Shown one piece after another: positions 23,394 through 32,563 of a stretch of 64,000 nt of DNA. Each line of letters opens with the position of its first letter. Within the stretch, counting starts at the first letter, position 1. The notes under the pieces are model-generated. The model worked only from the letters and a program-made list of their open reading frames with translations. It ran no database searches and was not told the DNA's origin. Source of the DNA: CAXMQS01 sp964195995. GTDB taxonomy: Bacteria; Actinomycetota; Acidimicrobiia; Spongiisociales; JAOTWH01. The DNA lies in NCBI GenBank assembly GCA_964195995.1, contig CAXMQS010000049.1, positions 1-64,000 on the forward strand, written 5' to 3'. Made by a program: the position numbers and the translations under genes.

Positions 23394-24610
23394 GAGCCGC
23401 GGTGGTCGCTCTCGTCGCTGCCGCCGTACTTTTGGGAGCCTGTGGGGATACCGCAGAGCCGCGCGAGTACATCGAGCCCGTCCCCTTCGATCCGGTTACG
23501 GATCTGGTCGACTCGACGACGACCGGGCTTCCACCAAACACGACACCCGCCGTCATTGCCTCCGATTGGGCTAGGACTCAGTTGACCGACCTTGTGGAGG
23601 CGTTTGAACTAATCGATGTGCCAAGGGAGGCCTGGGATGACTTCGCGCTGGCAGGCTGTGACGAGGGGATCTGGGATCGTGGAGTCAACTTCGCGTTGGC
23701 AGAAGACTTCTCGATCCTCCCCTTCTCGTCACTCGACGCGATAGCCGACGACCAGATCCTCGTCGCCGAGTTGATGTGGTTGAACGCGGTTGGCCTATGC
23801 GGCGACCAGTTCCCTGCCGGGGCCGTGGATCGCGGCCCTCCGTTCTCGTACGAGTTCCCGAGGTGCCGACACCCACTCGAGCTGTGGGCGCTTCCTTGGT
23901 CCCCCGAGGTCACCGGTGCCGATAGTGGCGAGGATCACAGCCTTGGCCTCACCTTCAGCATCTGGGCCGACAACGACAACACGCTCGAGATCATCCAGGG
24001 GGCAGATCCGAGCTTCGACGACGCCCACCGGACCGGTACCGCCATCGGCGACATCAACGGCAATCCAGCCGTTTCGTTTGGAGATGGGGAACGGATCCAG
24101 GTGATGTGGCGCGAGAGCGAATGGCATTGCGGGGCATTCCGCATGGAATTTTCCCCGGTGCCCGAGACCGACGACCTGGCGGGACTCATAGAGGATTTGT
24201 TGACGCCGCCTGGTGGCTTCTTAGGAAACCTTGCCGAAGAACGAATGTCGGCTGCAATAGACCTGATCGAAGGCTACGAAGACCTCGGCGGCGAGCCGTC
24301 GCACGGCGGGCGGGACGCCGTGTACTCCTTCGGCGATGCCACCGGATGGTTCGATGTTCGAGCAGCTCCCATCGAGGACGAGGACCCAACCACCCCCCAG
24401 ATCACAGACACCATCGAGGCGGGCGGCGTGAGCTACGAGCTGTTCTACGACGACCAGGGCAGCCTCGTCGTCACCCGCGGCGTGACCTGGCGAACCGACG
24501 AATACCGGATCACCGTCCGGTCGGAGCCAGGTGACGAGCGACTCATGGACTTCGCTCTGGAATTCCACCGCGCCTGGATGGCGGCGGAACCGGGAGGGAC
24601 GGAGGGCTAG
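23390..24610 (+). CDS. Lipoprotein, unrecognised
   Basis: A 406-residue protein whose N-terminus, VRAAVVALVAAAVLLGACGD, is a lipoprotein signal peptide with the lipobox LGAC. The rest is acidic and rich in aromatic residues, with no recognised domain; two extracytoplasmic repeats of similar design are possible. The GTG start overlaps the lyase stop in GTGA, yet no metabolic link is evident. Its stop overlaps the convergent ABC ATPase stop by 4 bases. Confidence 0.7.
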   Translation: MRAAVVALVAAAVLLGACGDTAEPREYIEPVPFDPVTDLVDSTTTGLPPNTTPAVIASDWARTQLTDLVEAFELIDVPREAWDDFALAGCDEGIWDRGVNFALAEDFSILPFSSLDAIADDQILVAELMWLNAVGLCGDQFPAGAVDRGPPFSYEFPRCRHPLELWALPWSPEVTGADSGEDHSLGLTFSIWADNDNTLEIIQGADPSFDDAHRTGTAIGDINGNPAVSFGDGERIQVMWRESEWHCGAFRMEFSPVPETDDLAGLIEDLLTPPGGFLGNLAEERMSAAIDLIEGYEDLGGEPSHGGRDAVYSFGDATGWFDVRAAPIEDEDPTTPQITDTIEAGGVSYELFYDDQGSLVVTRGVTWRTDEYRITVRSEPGDERLMDFALEFHRAWMAAEPGGTEG

Positions 24611-25374
24611 GAGTCCCGCGGCAGCACTAACAACCCGTCGCGCTCGGGATGGGGGTGCACCGAGAGCGGCTGCCTATAAACCGTCGACAGCACCTCGGCG
24701 TTGAGCACTTCTTCGGGAGAACCAAGCGAAACCAGGCGGCCCTCCTGCATGAGAGCCATGCGATCTGCATGCCGAGCCGCCAGGTTGAGGTCATGGAGAA
24801 CCACCAGACAACCGGCGCCATCTGCTGCCGCCTGGCGTAGCAGTCTCATGGTGAGAAGCTCGTGGCGCACGTCCATGGCCGACACCGGCTCGTCGAGCAC
24901 GATGAGCGGAGCCTCTTGCACCAGGACCCGCGCCAGGTTGACCCGCGCCTGCTCACCGCCGGACAGCACCGGATAGAAGCTGTTCGTCAGGTGGGCGGTG
25001 TCGGTCTGATCCATCATCGCTTGGCACGCTGCCAGGTCAGTCTCCCGATCGGTCTCGAGCGGGAACCTGCCCATAGCGACGACTTCAAACGCCCGGAAAG
25101 GAAAGCGCACGGTCGTCTGCTGAGGCAGAACCGCCCGCCGGCGCGCCGCCTCGAGAGCGTTGAGGCTGCCGATCTCTCCCCCACCGAGCCGGATAGAGCC
25201 CGAGTGGGCATCGGCCTCGCCTGACACGAGGCGCACCGTCGTGGTCTTGCCGGCACCGTTGGGGCCGACCAATGCGACGATCTCGCCCGGATCGACGCCA
25301 AGCGTCAAGTCGTCAACCAGGTTGCGCGACCCAACTCGATAGCTCACGCCCACAAGGTCGAGCAGCGCCGTCAT
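24607..25374 (-). CDS. hmuV: Haem/iron ABC transporter ATP-binding protein
   Basis: A 255-residue ATPase of the HmuV/FecE group. Walker A GPNGAGKTTTVRL, Q-loop LPQQTTV, signature LSGGEQARVNLAR, Walker B PLIVLDEPVSAMD and switch HDLNL are all present. The open frame is much longer upstream, but the ATG at 25374 gives ATGA with the permease stop. Confidence 0.88.
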   Translation of the reverse strand: MTALLDLVGVSYRVGSRNLVDDLTLGVDPGEIVALVGPNGAGKTTTVRLVSGEADAHSGSIRLGGGEIGSLNALEAARRRAVLPQQTTVRFPFRAFEVVAMGRFPLETDRETDLAACQAMMDQTDTAHLTNSFYPVLSGGEQARVNLARVLVQEAPLIVLDEPVSAMDVRHELLTMRLLRQAAADGAGCLVVLHDLNLAARHADRMALMQEGRLVSLGSPEEVLNAEVLSTVYRQPLSVHPHPERDGLLVLPRDS

Positions 25375-26396
25375 CCCCATTCCCCATACTCGGCTCGGGT
25401 TCGCCGCAGTAGCCACAGGAAGAGGGGGCCACCGACGATGGCGGTGACTACACCAAGCGGAGCCTCGGTGGGGGTTGCGACCGTGCGGGCGACAAGATCT
25501 GCGGCCATCACGAAGATGGCACCAGCGGCAGCGGACGCCAACACCAAGCGCCGGTGAGCGGGGCCGAGAACGGCTCGCACCGCGTGAGGCGCCACCAGGC
25601 CCACGAAGCCAACAATGCCGGCAGCAGCGACCGCGGCACCGGTCAACAACGAGATAGCTCCAAGAGCGAACAGCCGCACCTGCTTCACATCGACGCCAAG
25701 ATGCGCCGCCTCTCTTTCGCCGAGCAACAACAGATCGAGCCGAGCGGCCAGGAACGGGAGGACCGCAAGGCCGACGCCGACTATCCCCGAAGTGATGGCG
25801 AGCTCCCTCCAGGTGGCACCAGACAAGGCACCGAGGAGCCAGAAAGACGCAGATCGCAGCTCGTCGCTGTCGACAACCACGGCGACGAGGCCAACCACCG
25901 CGGCGGTGACGGCCGCCAACGCCACTCCGGCGAGCACCAACGTGGCCACCTCGGTCCGCCCGTGGTAGCGAGCAACGACAACAAGCAGCCACAGCGCCAG
26001 CGCCGCACCGATGACGCCTCCCACGGGCGCGGCCGCTCCGCTGGCTGCTCCAATCGAAGCGACCGCGATGACGGCACCGGTTGCCGCTCCGCCGGAGATT
26101 CCAAGGATCTGCGCCTCGCCAAGCGGGTTGCGAAACGCCGCCTGCAGCGTCATGCCGGCGACGCCGAGCCCAGCGCCGATGACCGCTGCGAGGAGTACCC
26201 GGGGAAGTCTGATCGACCACACCACGGCGTCGTCGCTGGCGGTGTAATCAACGCCAAGGTCGACCCCGAGGTGATCGGCCAGCACTGCAACCACTCGCGT
26301 CGGAGAGATGGAGAAGGCTCCCATTGCCAGGTTGGCGACCAGCAGGGCCAGCAGCCCGGCCCCAAGAGCGATCCATAACCAGCGGAGACGTTGCAC
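25371..26396 (-). CDS. hmuU: FecCD-family haem/siderophore permease
   Basis: A 341-residue permease with about nine to ten membrane helices and the family motifs RLPRVLLAAVIGAGLGVAG, QAAFRNPLGEAQILGISGGA and IVGFVGLVAPHAVR. With HmuV it forms a haem or ferric siderophore importer. No binding protein gene lies in this window, so the substrate is inferred. GTG start. Confidence 0.88.
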   Translation of the reverse strand: MQRLRWLWIALGAGLLALLVANLAMGAFSISPTRVVAVLADHLGVDLGVDYTASDDAVVWSIRLPRVLLAAVIGAGLGVAGMTLQAAFRNPLGEAQILGISGGAATGAVIAVASIGAASGAAAPVGGVIGAALALWLLVVVARYHGRTEVATLVLAGVALAAVTAAVVGLVAVVVDSDELRSASFWLLGALSGATWRELAITSGIVGVGLAVLPFLAARLDLLLLGEREAAHLGVDVKQVRLFALGAISLLTGAAVAAAGIVGFVGLVAPHAVRAVLGPAHRRLVLASAAAGAIFVMAADLVARTVATPTEAPLGVVTAIVGGPLFLWLLRRTRAEYGEWG

Positions 26397-26488
26397 CAGG
26401 CCAGACTGTCACGCCGAAGCCCCAACATCCAGTCGGCATCGGGGCGGTTTCAGGGGGTAGGTTCATCGAGCGCAGCAGGAGGTGCCGC

Positions 26489-27727
26489 CTGACAGATAGG
26501 TCCCGAATCGGCGGATTCGCCAATCTCGGCGTCGCGCCCGACGATCCCGATCATGTGGTGCTCCAGAAACAGCTGCTGGTGTTCTCGTCCGTGATGATCG
26601 GCACAGCCGCGTTGATTTGGGGATTGGCCTACCTCGCCCTTGGAGTGCCCGTCGCGGCCTCGATCCCACTCACTTATGCGGCGCTATCGACGGGCTCGAT
26701 CGCCCTGTTCGCCAGACACAAGCGGAATCAGCTCTTTCGATCGAGTCAACTCGCCCTCATGCTGCTCCTGCCTTTCTTCCTCTCTCTCGCCCTCGGCGGG
26801 ATCGCTAACTCATCGGGCGTTGTGCTGTGGTCGTTCATCAGCCCCTTGGGAGCGCTGGTGTTCGGGGGTGGAGTCCGTCTGTGGTTCGGTGGTTTCGCCT
26901 CCGTCGTGATCGCTGCCGGAATCCTGGAGCCCATCCTCGACGCCGAACCCACCCTCTCGCCAGGGGTTGTCACTGTCTTCGGAGTCATGAACATCGTCGT
27001 CGTTTCCTCGATCGTCTACGTCCTGCTGCAGTACTTCACCAGCCAGCGGGAGAGCGCGTTCAACCTTCTCGCCGTGGAGCAGGAGAAGTCGGAAGCGCTG
27101 CTTCTCAACATCCTCCCTAAAAAGATCGCCGAGGCACTCAAGCAGTCACCGGCCACCATCGCCGATCACTTCGAAGGGGCCAGCGTGTTGTTCGCGGACG
27201 TTGTTGAGTTCACTCCGATGTCCGCCGAGATGACGCCAGACGAACTCGTCGGCCTGCTCAATGAGGTGTTCACCTATTTCGACGAGGTGGCCCAAGAGCA
27301 CGGGATAGAGAAGATCAAGACGATCGGTGACTCCTACATGGCCGCCGCCGGCGTTCCGACGCCTCGACCCGATCACGCCCACGCTCTCACTCGGATGGCA
27401 CTTCAGGTGAGGGACTACTTCAGAGCCAACGACATCCAGGGCCGACGTCTCGCCTTTCGCATGGGGATCAACTCGGGTCCGCTGGTGGGAGGAGTCATCG
27501 GTACTCGCAAGTTCATCTACGACCTCTGGGGGGACGCCGTCAACACCGCCAGCCGAATGGAGTCGCACGGTTCACAGGGAGCAATCCAGATCACCCAGGC
27601 CACCCACGACCTGATCAAGGACGACTTCGAATGCGAACATCGGGGCACCCTTGACGTGAAGGGCAAGGGCGAGATGGAAGTGTGGCACGTCGTAAGGGAG
27701 CGCAGCCCTGTCAGATCGGCGGTGTAG
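26489..27727 (+). CDS. Membrane-bound class III adenylate cyclase; probable CTG start
   Basis: A 412-residue protein if it starts at the CTG at 26489. About six membrane helices (residues 25-175) are followed by a linker helix and a class III cyclase domain: VLFADVVEFTPMSAEMTP (metal Asp), EKIKTIGDSYMAAAG (Lys for adenine, second metal Asp), and YDLWGDAVNTASRMESHG (Asp for adenine, Asn/Arg transition-state pair). The catalytic set is complete. A perfect AGGAGG (26477-26482) sits six bases before the CTG, preceded by a TAGGTT hexamer at 26459. In-frame GTGs at 26555 and 26558 have no such site. Confidence 0.85.
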   Translation: MTDRSRIGGFANLGVAPDDPDHVVLQKQLLVFSSVMIGTAALIWGLAYLALGVPVAASIPLTYAALSTGSIALFARHKRNQLFRSSQLALMLLLPFFLSLALGGIANSSGVVLWSFISPLGALVFGGGVRLWFGGFASVVIAAGILEPILDAEPTLSPGVVTVFGVMNIVVVSSIVYVLLQYFTSQRESAFNLLAVEQEKSEALLLNILPKKIAEALKQSPATIADHFEGASVLFADVVEFTPMSAEMTPDELVGLLNEVFTYFDEVAQEHGIEKIKTIGDSYMAAAGVPTPRPDHAHALTRMALQVRDYFRANDIQGRRLAFRMGINSGPLVGGVIGTRKFIYDLWGDAVNTASRMESHGSQGAIQITQATHDLIKDDFECEHRGTLDVKGKGEMEVWHVVRERSPVRSAV

Positions 27728-27792
27728 AGGTCTCCCGACGCGGCCCCGCCCCAACCGCAGCCATCTGGCCCGTCATCGCTCCCCAGCCCCGA

Positions 27793-29199
27793 CTAGTCGT
27801 AGACGTGGAACGGCATGCCGACGAAGAGGTGGCCATCCATCCAGTCGGCTTCCCAATTGGGGATACGAATGCATCCGTGCGACGCCGGGTAAGACGGGAC
27901 GCTCGGCGAGCCATGGATGGCATAACCGCCCGAGAAATACCAGGGCTTGTACAGCACTCCCAGGTACGAGATGCGGAGGCCGTTGATGTGACGCTGGATC
28001 TTGAAATCGCCGCGTGGGGTGCGAGCCCTGATCAGACTGTCGTTCTGTCCTTCGAAGAGCGAACCGTTGCCGGAGCTGATGGGGACGATCGCCGTGACAA
28101 TCCCGTTCTCGACGAGGTAGGCGACCTGTTTGCCGAGATCGACCTCTAGCCGATTGGGCTCGTCGGGGCGGTTCGGAATATCGGGGCCGGCGTAGGCGGC
28201 GAGCCGAGCCCAATCTGCTGCCTGCCAGTCCCATGACCTGGTGAGCCCCTGGTCCTTGTGGAAGGCCATCACGGCCTGGCGGGTGGCTGACCCGTAGTTG
28301 CCATCGCTGGCCACCCGCAAGAACCCTCTGGCGGCGAGCATCTGTTGCAGTTGCGCCACCAGCGGCCCCGAGCTTCCAGCGACAACCGCAACAGTTGGCA
28401 GCGCTGGCGGAGCTGCGCCGCCCCCAGGGAGAGGACCGAAGTTGCCCGCCACCGGCACCAGCGCCCCGTTGCCGTATGCAACCGGACTAGTGATGCCATC
28501 GAGGTGGAAGGCACCGTCGACAGGTCGGAAGACCCCGAGGCGAGTTGAGCCAGAACCGCTCCAATCGCCGGCGACGAGTGAGTCGTAGGGGTTGCCAAAG
28601 GGGATCACCTCAGCCGGGAGTTCCAGACTCGGGAGATAGGTCACGGTCGCAGCGGACCGATCGTGCATGCCCACTTCATCGACGCCATCGCCGTCGTAGT
28701 CAGCAGCCATCGCCGTATGGGAAGCACTGCCGAAGGCGAAGGAGAAGTCGGCGGCCCCGAGGCCGGTTCCGGCGGACCCGAGGTGGTTGATCACGTGAAC
28801 GGTGGCATCCGACGGACGGAAGATGGAAACCGTGTCGCAGCCGTCGCCGTTAAGGTCGCCCGCCACCGGCCGGTCCCCGGGGTTCCCGAAGAAGAACTCG
28901 ACATCGGCCAAGCCCTGGGTGTTGCTGTTGCGCAGGTAGACGAAGCCGTCCGACTGGCGATACAAGCCGGGCGTGTCAACGCCGTCACAGTCCCAGTCGC
29001 CGATGAACGGCAGGTCGCCCGGATTCCCGAAGTAGAAGCCCGTGGTGGCTCCGATGGCGTCGCGTAGATACCAGTAGCCATTGGCAGTATCGACTACACC
29101 GATGGTGTGGAGCGGGGTCGCAGCGGCGACCGGCGCCACGGCGGGCACGGCCAAGCCTCCGACCAATGCCAAAGCTATCCCTACGTGCCTGACCCTCAT
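27793..29199 (-). CDS. Secreted L,D-transpeptidase with FG-GAP-like repeats
   Basis: A 468-residue secreted protein. After the signal peptide (MRVRHVGIALALVGG to about residue 27) come four or more FG-GAP/VCBS-like repeats with Ca-binding loops (FIGDWDCDGVDTPGLYR, VAGDLNGDGCDTVSIFR, MAADYDGDGVDEVGMHD), a peptidoglycan-binding domain (VAQLQQMLAARGFLRVASDG) and a YkuD catalytic domain with YAIHGSPSVPSYPASHGCIR. It would form 3-3 crosslinks in the cell wall. The start at 29199 is chosen for its signal peptide. Confidence 0.88.
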   Translation of the reverse strand: MRVRHVGIALALVGGLAVPAVAPVAAATPLHTIGVVDTANGYWYLRDAIGATTGFYFGNPGDLPFIGDWDCDGVDTPGLYRQSDGFVYLRNSNTQGLADVEFFFGNPGDRPVAGDLNGDGCDTVSIFRPSDATVHVINHLGSAGTGLGAADFSFAFGSASHTAMAADYDGDGVDEVGMHDRSAATVTYLPSLELPAEVIPFGNPYDSLVAGDWSGSGSTRLGVFRPVDGAFHLDGITSPVAYGNGALVPVAGNFGPLPGGGAAPPALPTVAVVAGSSGPLVAQLQQMLAARGFLRVASDGNYGSATRQAVMAFHKDQGLTRSWDWQAADWARLAAYAGPDIPNRPDEPNRLEVDLGKQVAYLVENGIVTAIVPISSGNGSLFEGQNDSLIRARTPRGDFKIQRHINGLRISYLGVLYKPWYFSGGYAIHGSPSVPSYPASHGCIRIPNWEADWMDGHLFVGMPFHVYD

Positions 29200-29326
29200 C
29201 GTGGTCGACCTTAATCGAAAAGGCGCCAGGCGTGGGGAATCTCGCTGTCTCGTCGTCGTATCAACCTGCCGAACGCATCTAGCGCCGTTGCCGATGGCGC
29301 CTCTACGGTTGCCTCGGAGGTGGAAC

Positions 29327-29461
29327 ATGGCAGACACCTACAAGCCAACGAACGACGAGATAGTGAAGATGCTCAATCAGATCGTTAGTGAGCTCGCCGA
29401 TGTGAAGAGCGCCCAGAAGCAACTCGCAACCGACGTTGCCCAGCTCGTCAAGTCGTCGTAG
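29327..29461 (+). CDS. 44-aa small helical protein, unknown
   Basis: MADTYKPTNDEIVKMLNQIV then SELADVKSAQKQLATDVAQL, a single amphipathic coiled-coil-like helix. GGAGG lies six bases before the ATG, and the stop abuts the stop of the convergent acyl-CoA dehydrogenase (29461/29462), an arrangement common for real genes here. The role is unknown; a small protein-binding partner is possible. Confidence 0.6.
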   Translation: MADTYKPTNDEIVKMLNQIVSELADVKSAQKQLATDVAQLVKSS

Positions 29462-31270
29462 CTAGAAGGCCTCGTCTGGGAGGTCCATCAGGGCACCGTC
29501 TTCGGCCTCGGCCCAGCGCAGGCGCATCGAGACCTTGCGGAGAGCGGTGCGATTGAAGAACCGAGCGGCCGCCACCTTGCCTTCGTAGAACTCCTTGTCG
29601 GCACCTGGATCGGCTGCGAGAGCAGCCTGAGCAACCTCGGCATGGCGCAGCAGCAACCAGGCAACGACGACTTCGGAGAGGCTCCACAGCAGGTGGTTGG
29701 ACAGAAGGCCTGCCTTGTAGAGCTCGGCTGGCTCTTCCTGGGAAGCCATGGCGTGTCCGACCATGATCCCCAGGTGGGCCTGGGCGTCCTCGAGGGCCGT
29801 GGCGAGCGCTTCGCGCTCAAGGGTGAAAGCGTCATCGGCGGCGCCGCCCTTGACGGTCTCCATGATCTCACCGGCGAAGCGAGTGAGCGTGGCGCCCTGG
29901 TCCTTGACGATCTTGCGGAAGAAGAGGTCGAGCGCCTGGATGCCGGTCGTTCCCTCATAGAGGGTGTCGATCTTGGCGTCGCGGATGTACTGCTCGATCG
30001 GGTAGTCCTTGGTGAATCCCGAGCCGCCGAACACCTGAAGCGACTGCGCCAGGACCTCGTATGCCTTCTCCGATGAGTAGCCCTTGACCATGGGGAGCAG
30101 CAGGTCGCTGAGCTTGTCCCAGTACTCGTCTTCGGGGAAGCGCTCCTTCTGATCCTGAACCCAGCCGGTGTAGTAGACGATGGCCCGCATTCCTTCGGCG
30201 TGGGCCTTCTGCAGCATCAGCATCCGGCGAACGTCCGGGTGGCGAATGATCGGGACCCGAGGCGCCTCGGGGTCGCGGGCCTGGGTCAGGTCGGGACCCT
30301 GCACACGCTCCTTGGCGAATTCGAGGGCGTTGAGATAGCCGGTGGACAGGGTCGCCATCGACTTGGCGCCGATGAGCATCCGCGCCTCCTCGATCACCAT
30401 GAACATCTGCCGAATCCCGTCATGGACGCCGCCGACGAGGTAGCCGACCGCCGGCGCATCCTGGCCGAAGGTCATCTCGCAGGTGGCCGAGGCCTTGATG
30501 CCCATCTTGTCCTCGAGGTTTGTGACGTAAACACCGTTGCGCTCGCCAAGCGAGCCGTCCTCGTTGACCATGAACTTGGGCACGATGAACATCGAGAGGC
30601 CCTTGGTGCCGGGACCGTCGCCCTCGGCTCTGGCGAGAACACAATGGATGGTGTTCTCGAAGTAGTCGGCATCACCTGAGGTGATGAAGCGTTTGACGCC
30701 CTCGAGGTGATAGACGTCGCCATCGACGTGGATGGCCTTGGTGGTGCCGGCCCCTACATCGGAGCCAGCGTCAGCCTCGGTCAGCACCATCGTGCCTCCC
30801 CAAGGGCCATCGACCATCGGTACGGCGAACCGTGCCTTTTGCTCGGGAGTGCCGACGGCGGCGATGACGGCCGCCATCAAGCCACCGCTGAGGTAGAGAT
30901 AGGCGGAAGGGTTGGCACCGACGAGCAGCTCAGTGACGGCCCAGCGCAACGAGGCGGGGGCGCCGAACCCCTCGATCCACTGTGGGAGCATGAACTTGTG
31001 CCACTCGCCCTCGTGGTAGGCGGCCAGGCTGGCCTTGATGCCTTCCGGCAGAGCGACCTCGCCATGGGTCAGGGTCAACGGCACCCGATCGCCTTCGACG
31101 AAGCTGGCGGCGAACTCCTCGCGGGAGAGGCGGTCGACTTCGCGCAAGGCGTCTGCGGCGACCTCCTCGTCTATCGCCTCCCAGGGAGCGCTCCCGAGGT
31201 AGTCGTCGACCTTGAGAAACTCGAAGAGGTTGAAGAAAACATCTCGAAGGTTGGTCTTGTAGTGGCTCAT
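29462..31270 (-). CDS. Acyl-CoA dehydrogenase, large FadE type
   Basis: A 602-residue flavoenzyme with an extra C-terminal domain, as in the long-chain FadE group. Features: MVLTEADAGSDVGAGTTKAI (FAD/substrate), FITSGDADYFE, VFGGSGFTKDYPIEQYIRDAKI and the catalytic Glu in IDTLYEGTTGIQALDLF. It would start beta-oxidation of an acyl-CoA. GGAGATGTC precedes the ATG. Divergent from a TetR gene likely to regulate it. Confidence 0.92.
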   Translation of the reverse strand: MSHYKTNLRDVFFNLFEFLKVDDYLGSAPWEAIDEEVAADALREVDRLSREEFAASFVEGDRVPLTLTHGEVALPEGIKASLAAYHEGEWHKFMLPQWIEGFGAPASLRWAVTELLVGANPSAYLYLSGGLMAAVIAAVGTPEQKARFAVPMVDGPWGGTMVLTEADAGSDVGAGTTKAIHVDGDVYHLEGVKRFITSGDADYFENTIHCVLARAEGDGPGTKGLSMFIVPKFMVNEDGSLGERNGVYVTNLEDKMGIKASATCEMTFGQDAPAVGYLVGGVHDGIRQMFMVIEEARMLIGAKSMATLSTGYLNALEFAKERVQGPDLTQARDPEAPRVPIIRHPDVRRMLMLQKAHAEGMRAIVYYTGWVQDQKERFPEDEYWDKLSDLLLPMVKGYSSEKAYEVLAQSLQVFGGSGFTKDYPIEQYIRDAKIDTLYEGTTGIQALDLFFRKIVKDQGATLTRFAGEIMETVKGGAADDAFTLEREALATALEDAQAHLGIMVGHAMASQEEPAELYKAGLLSNHLLWSLSEVVVAWLLLRHAEVAQAALAADPGADKEFYEGKVAAARFFNRTALRKVSMRLRWAEAEDGALMDLPDEAF

Positions 31271-31290
31271 GACATCTCCGTGCTTAGTCC

Positions 31291-31302
31291 TACTACATAG
31301 TA
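31291..31302. promoter_or_regulatory. Inverted repeat between acyl-CoA dehydrogenase and tetR
   Basis: TACTA-CA-TAGTA is a 12-bp inverted repeat 21 bases from the dehydrogenase start and overlapping its candidate minus-strand -10 (TACTAT). It is the obvious operator candidate for the divergent TetR. Confidence 0.4.
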
Positions 31303-31390
31303 CGCTGAAACTTGAGCAAAGATTCCAATTCTGAGACGTGGTCCCACAGATTCATTGTCGGGATAGCGACAGGGGCCCTTGAGGAGGCGA

Positions 31391-31939
31391 ATGGCGCGGT
31401 ACCGAGCCGGCCTGGAAACACGAGATCGGATTCTGGGAGCAGTGCGCACCCTGCTGTCGAGCAACGGGCTCGAGGGGACAACGATCAAGGCCATCTGCGC
31501 GGCCGCAGGGATTCAGGCGGGCAGCTTCTACAACCTCTTCGAGGGAAAGGAACAAGCCATCCTCGCCGTTGTGCGCCAGGCCATCGGTGCCGTTGACCCC
31601 GACCCCGACCACCACGGCACAGACACGGTCGAAGAGCTCACAGCCGCCTACGTGGACTTCATCACTTCGCAGCCCGACCTGGCCAGGGTCTACATCCGCA
31701 TCGGTGTTGGCGCAGGGCTCGGCGGTGGCCACAGCGGTGAGACATTCCTCGCCCACCATCGACGGCGCGTAGAACGCTTCGCGGCGGCGATAGCCCGGGG
31801 CAACAAAGCCGCCGACGCCACCAGGCAGGCTGAGGTCATGCTGGCGGCCCTCAACGGCCTGGCGGTGCAGTGGCTGCTCGATAGCGACACCGACTTCGAG
31901 GGCCTGGCCAAGCTGGCCGCCGGCAGGGTCGCCTCGTGA
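31391..31939 (+). CDS. TetR-family transcriptional regulator
   Basis: A 182-residue regulator with an N-terminal helix-turn-helix: TRDRILGAVRTLLSSNGLEG, TTIKAICAAAGIQAGSFYNL then FEGKEQAI. The C-terminal domain is ligand-binding. The site TTGAGGAGGCGA fixes the ATG at 31391 rather than the TTG at 31379. It probably controls the divergent acyl-CoA dehydrogenase. Confidence 0.9.
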   Translation: MARYRAGLETRDRILGAVRTLLSSNGLEGTTIKAICAAAGIQAGSFYNLFEGKEQAILAVVRQAIGAVDPDPDHHGTDTVEELTAAYVDFITSQPDLARVYIRIGVGAGLGGGHSGETFLAHHRRRVERFAAAIARGNKAADATRQAEVMLAALNGLAVQWLLDSDTDFEGLAKLAAGRVAS

Positions 31940-31952
31940 TAGTTCCCTGGAC

Positions 31953-32477
31953 ATGACCCCACTGGATTACCTGCGGCTGACGCTGGATCCTGTTCGCCTG
32001 GCCGTGCTGGGGAGAGCGACCGAGGGACCCGTCGACACCGCGGCCGTTGCGGAAGCGCTCGGGGTGCCGCTCAAGAAGGCCCAGGAGGCAGTCGGCGCCT
32101 TGCGAGGCGCGGGTCTCATCGACCATGAGCTGCGGCTGGACCGATCCGCGCTGCGTGCTATCGCCGAGTCTCTCCCCCAGTTCGAGCCGGCGGCGGTGCC
32201 CGAAGGCCCGTGGACTGCAGACGAGGTGCAGATCCTCGCCAGGTTCTTCGAGGGTTCCCGCCTGCGAGAGATCCCGACCCAAGCGGCCAAGCGCCGGGTG
32301 GTCCTGGAGCGACTGGTCCTGGAGTTCGAACCCGGTGTCCGCTACCCCGAACGCGACATCAACCTGACCCTGCAGCTCTTCCATGACGACTACGCGGCGC
32401 TGCGCCGCTACCTGGTAGACGAGCAGTTGATGACCCGAGTCGACGGCGTCTACTGGCGCAGCGGCGGAAGGGTCTAG
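31953..32477 (+). CDS. DUF2087-domain ArsR-like regulator
   Basis: A 174-residue protein. Residues 10-65 form an ArsR-like winged helix (LDPVRLAVLGRATEGPVDTA, then ALGVPLKKAQEAVGALRGAG). The C-terminus is DUF2087: LREIPTQAAKRRVVLERLVL, YPERDINLTLQLFHDDYA and LRRYLVDEQLMTRVDGVYWR. Such proteins are putative transcription regulators; the target is unknown. It follows tetR by 13 bases, probably co-transcribed. Confidence 0.8.
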   Translation: MTPLDYLRLTLDPVRLAVLGRATEGPVDTAAVAEALGVPLKKAQEAVGALRGAGLIDHELRLDRSALRAIAESLPQFEPAAVPEGPWTADEVQILARFFEGSRLREIPTQAAKRRVVLERLVLEFEPGVRYPERDINLTLQLFHDDYAALRRYLVDEQLMTRVDGVYWRSGGRV

Positions 32478-32563
32478 CCACGGCTGGCAGGGGGGCTGGC
32501 AGGGGTTCTGAGGGTCCCGATCGTCGCCGGTGGCTGAGCGATCCCCGACGAAGCTGGGTCGGA

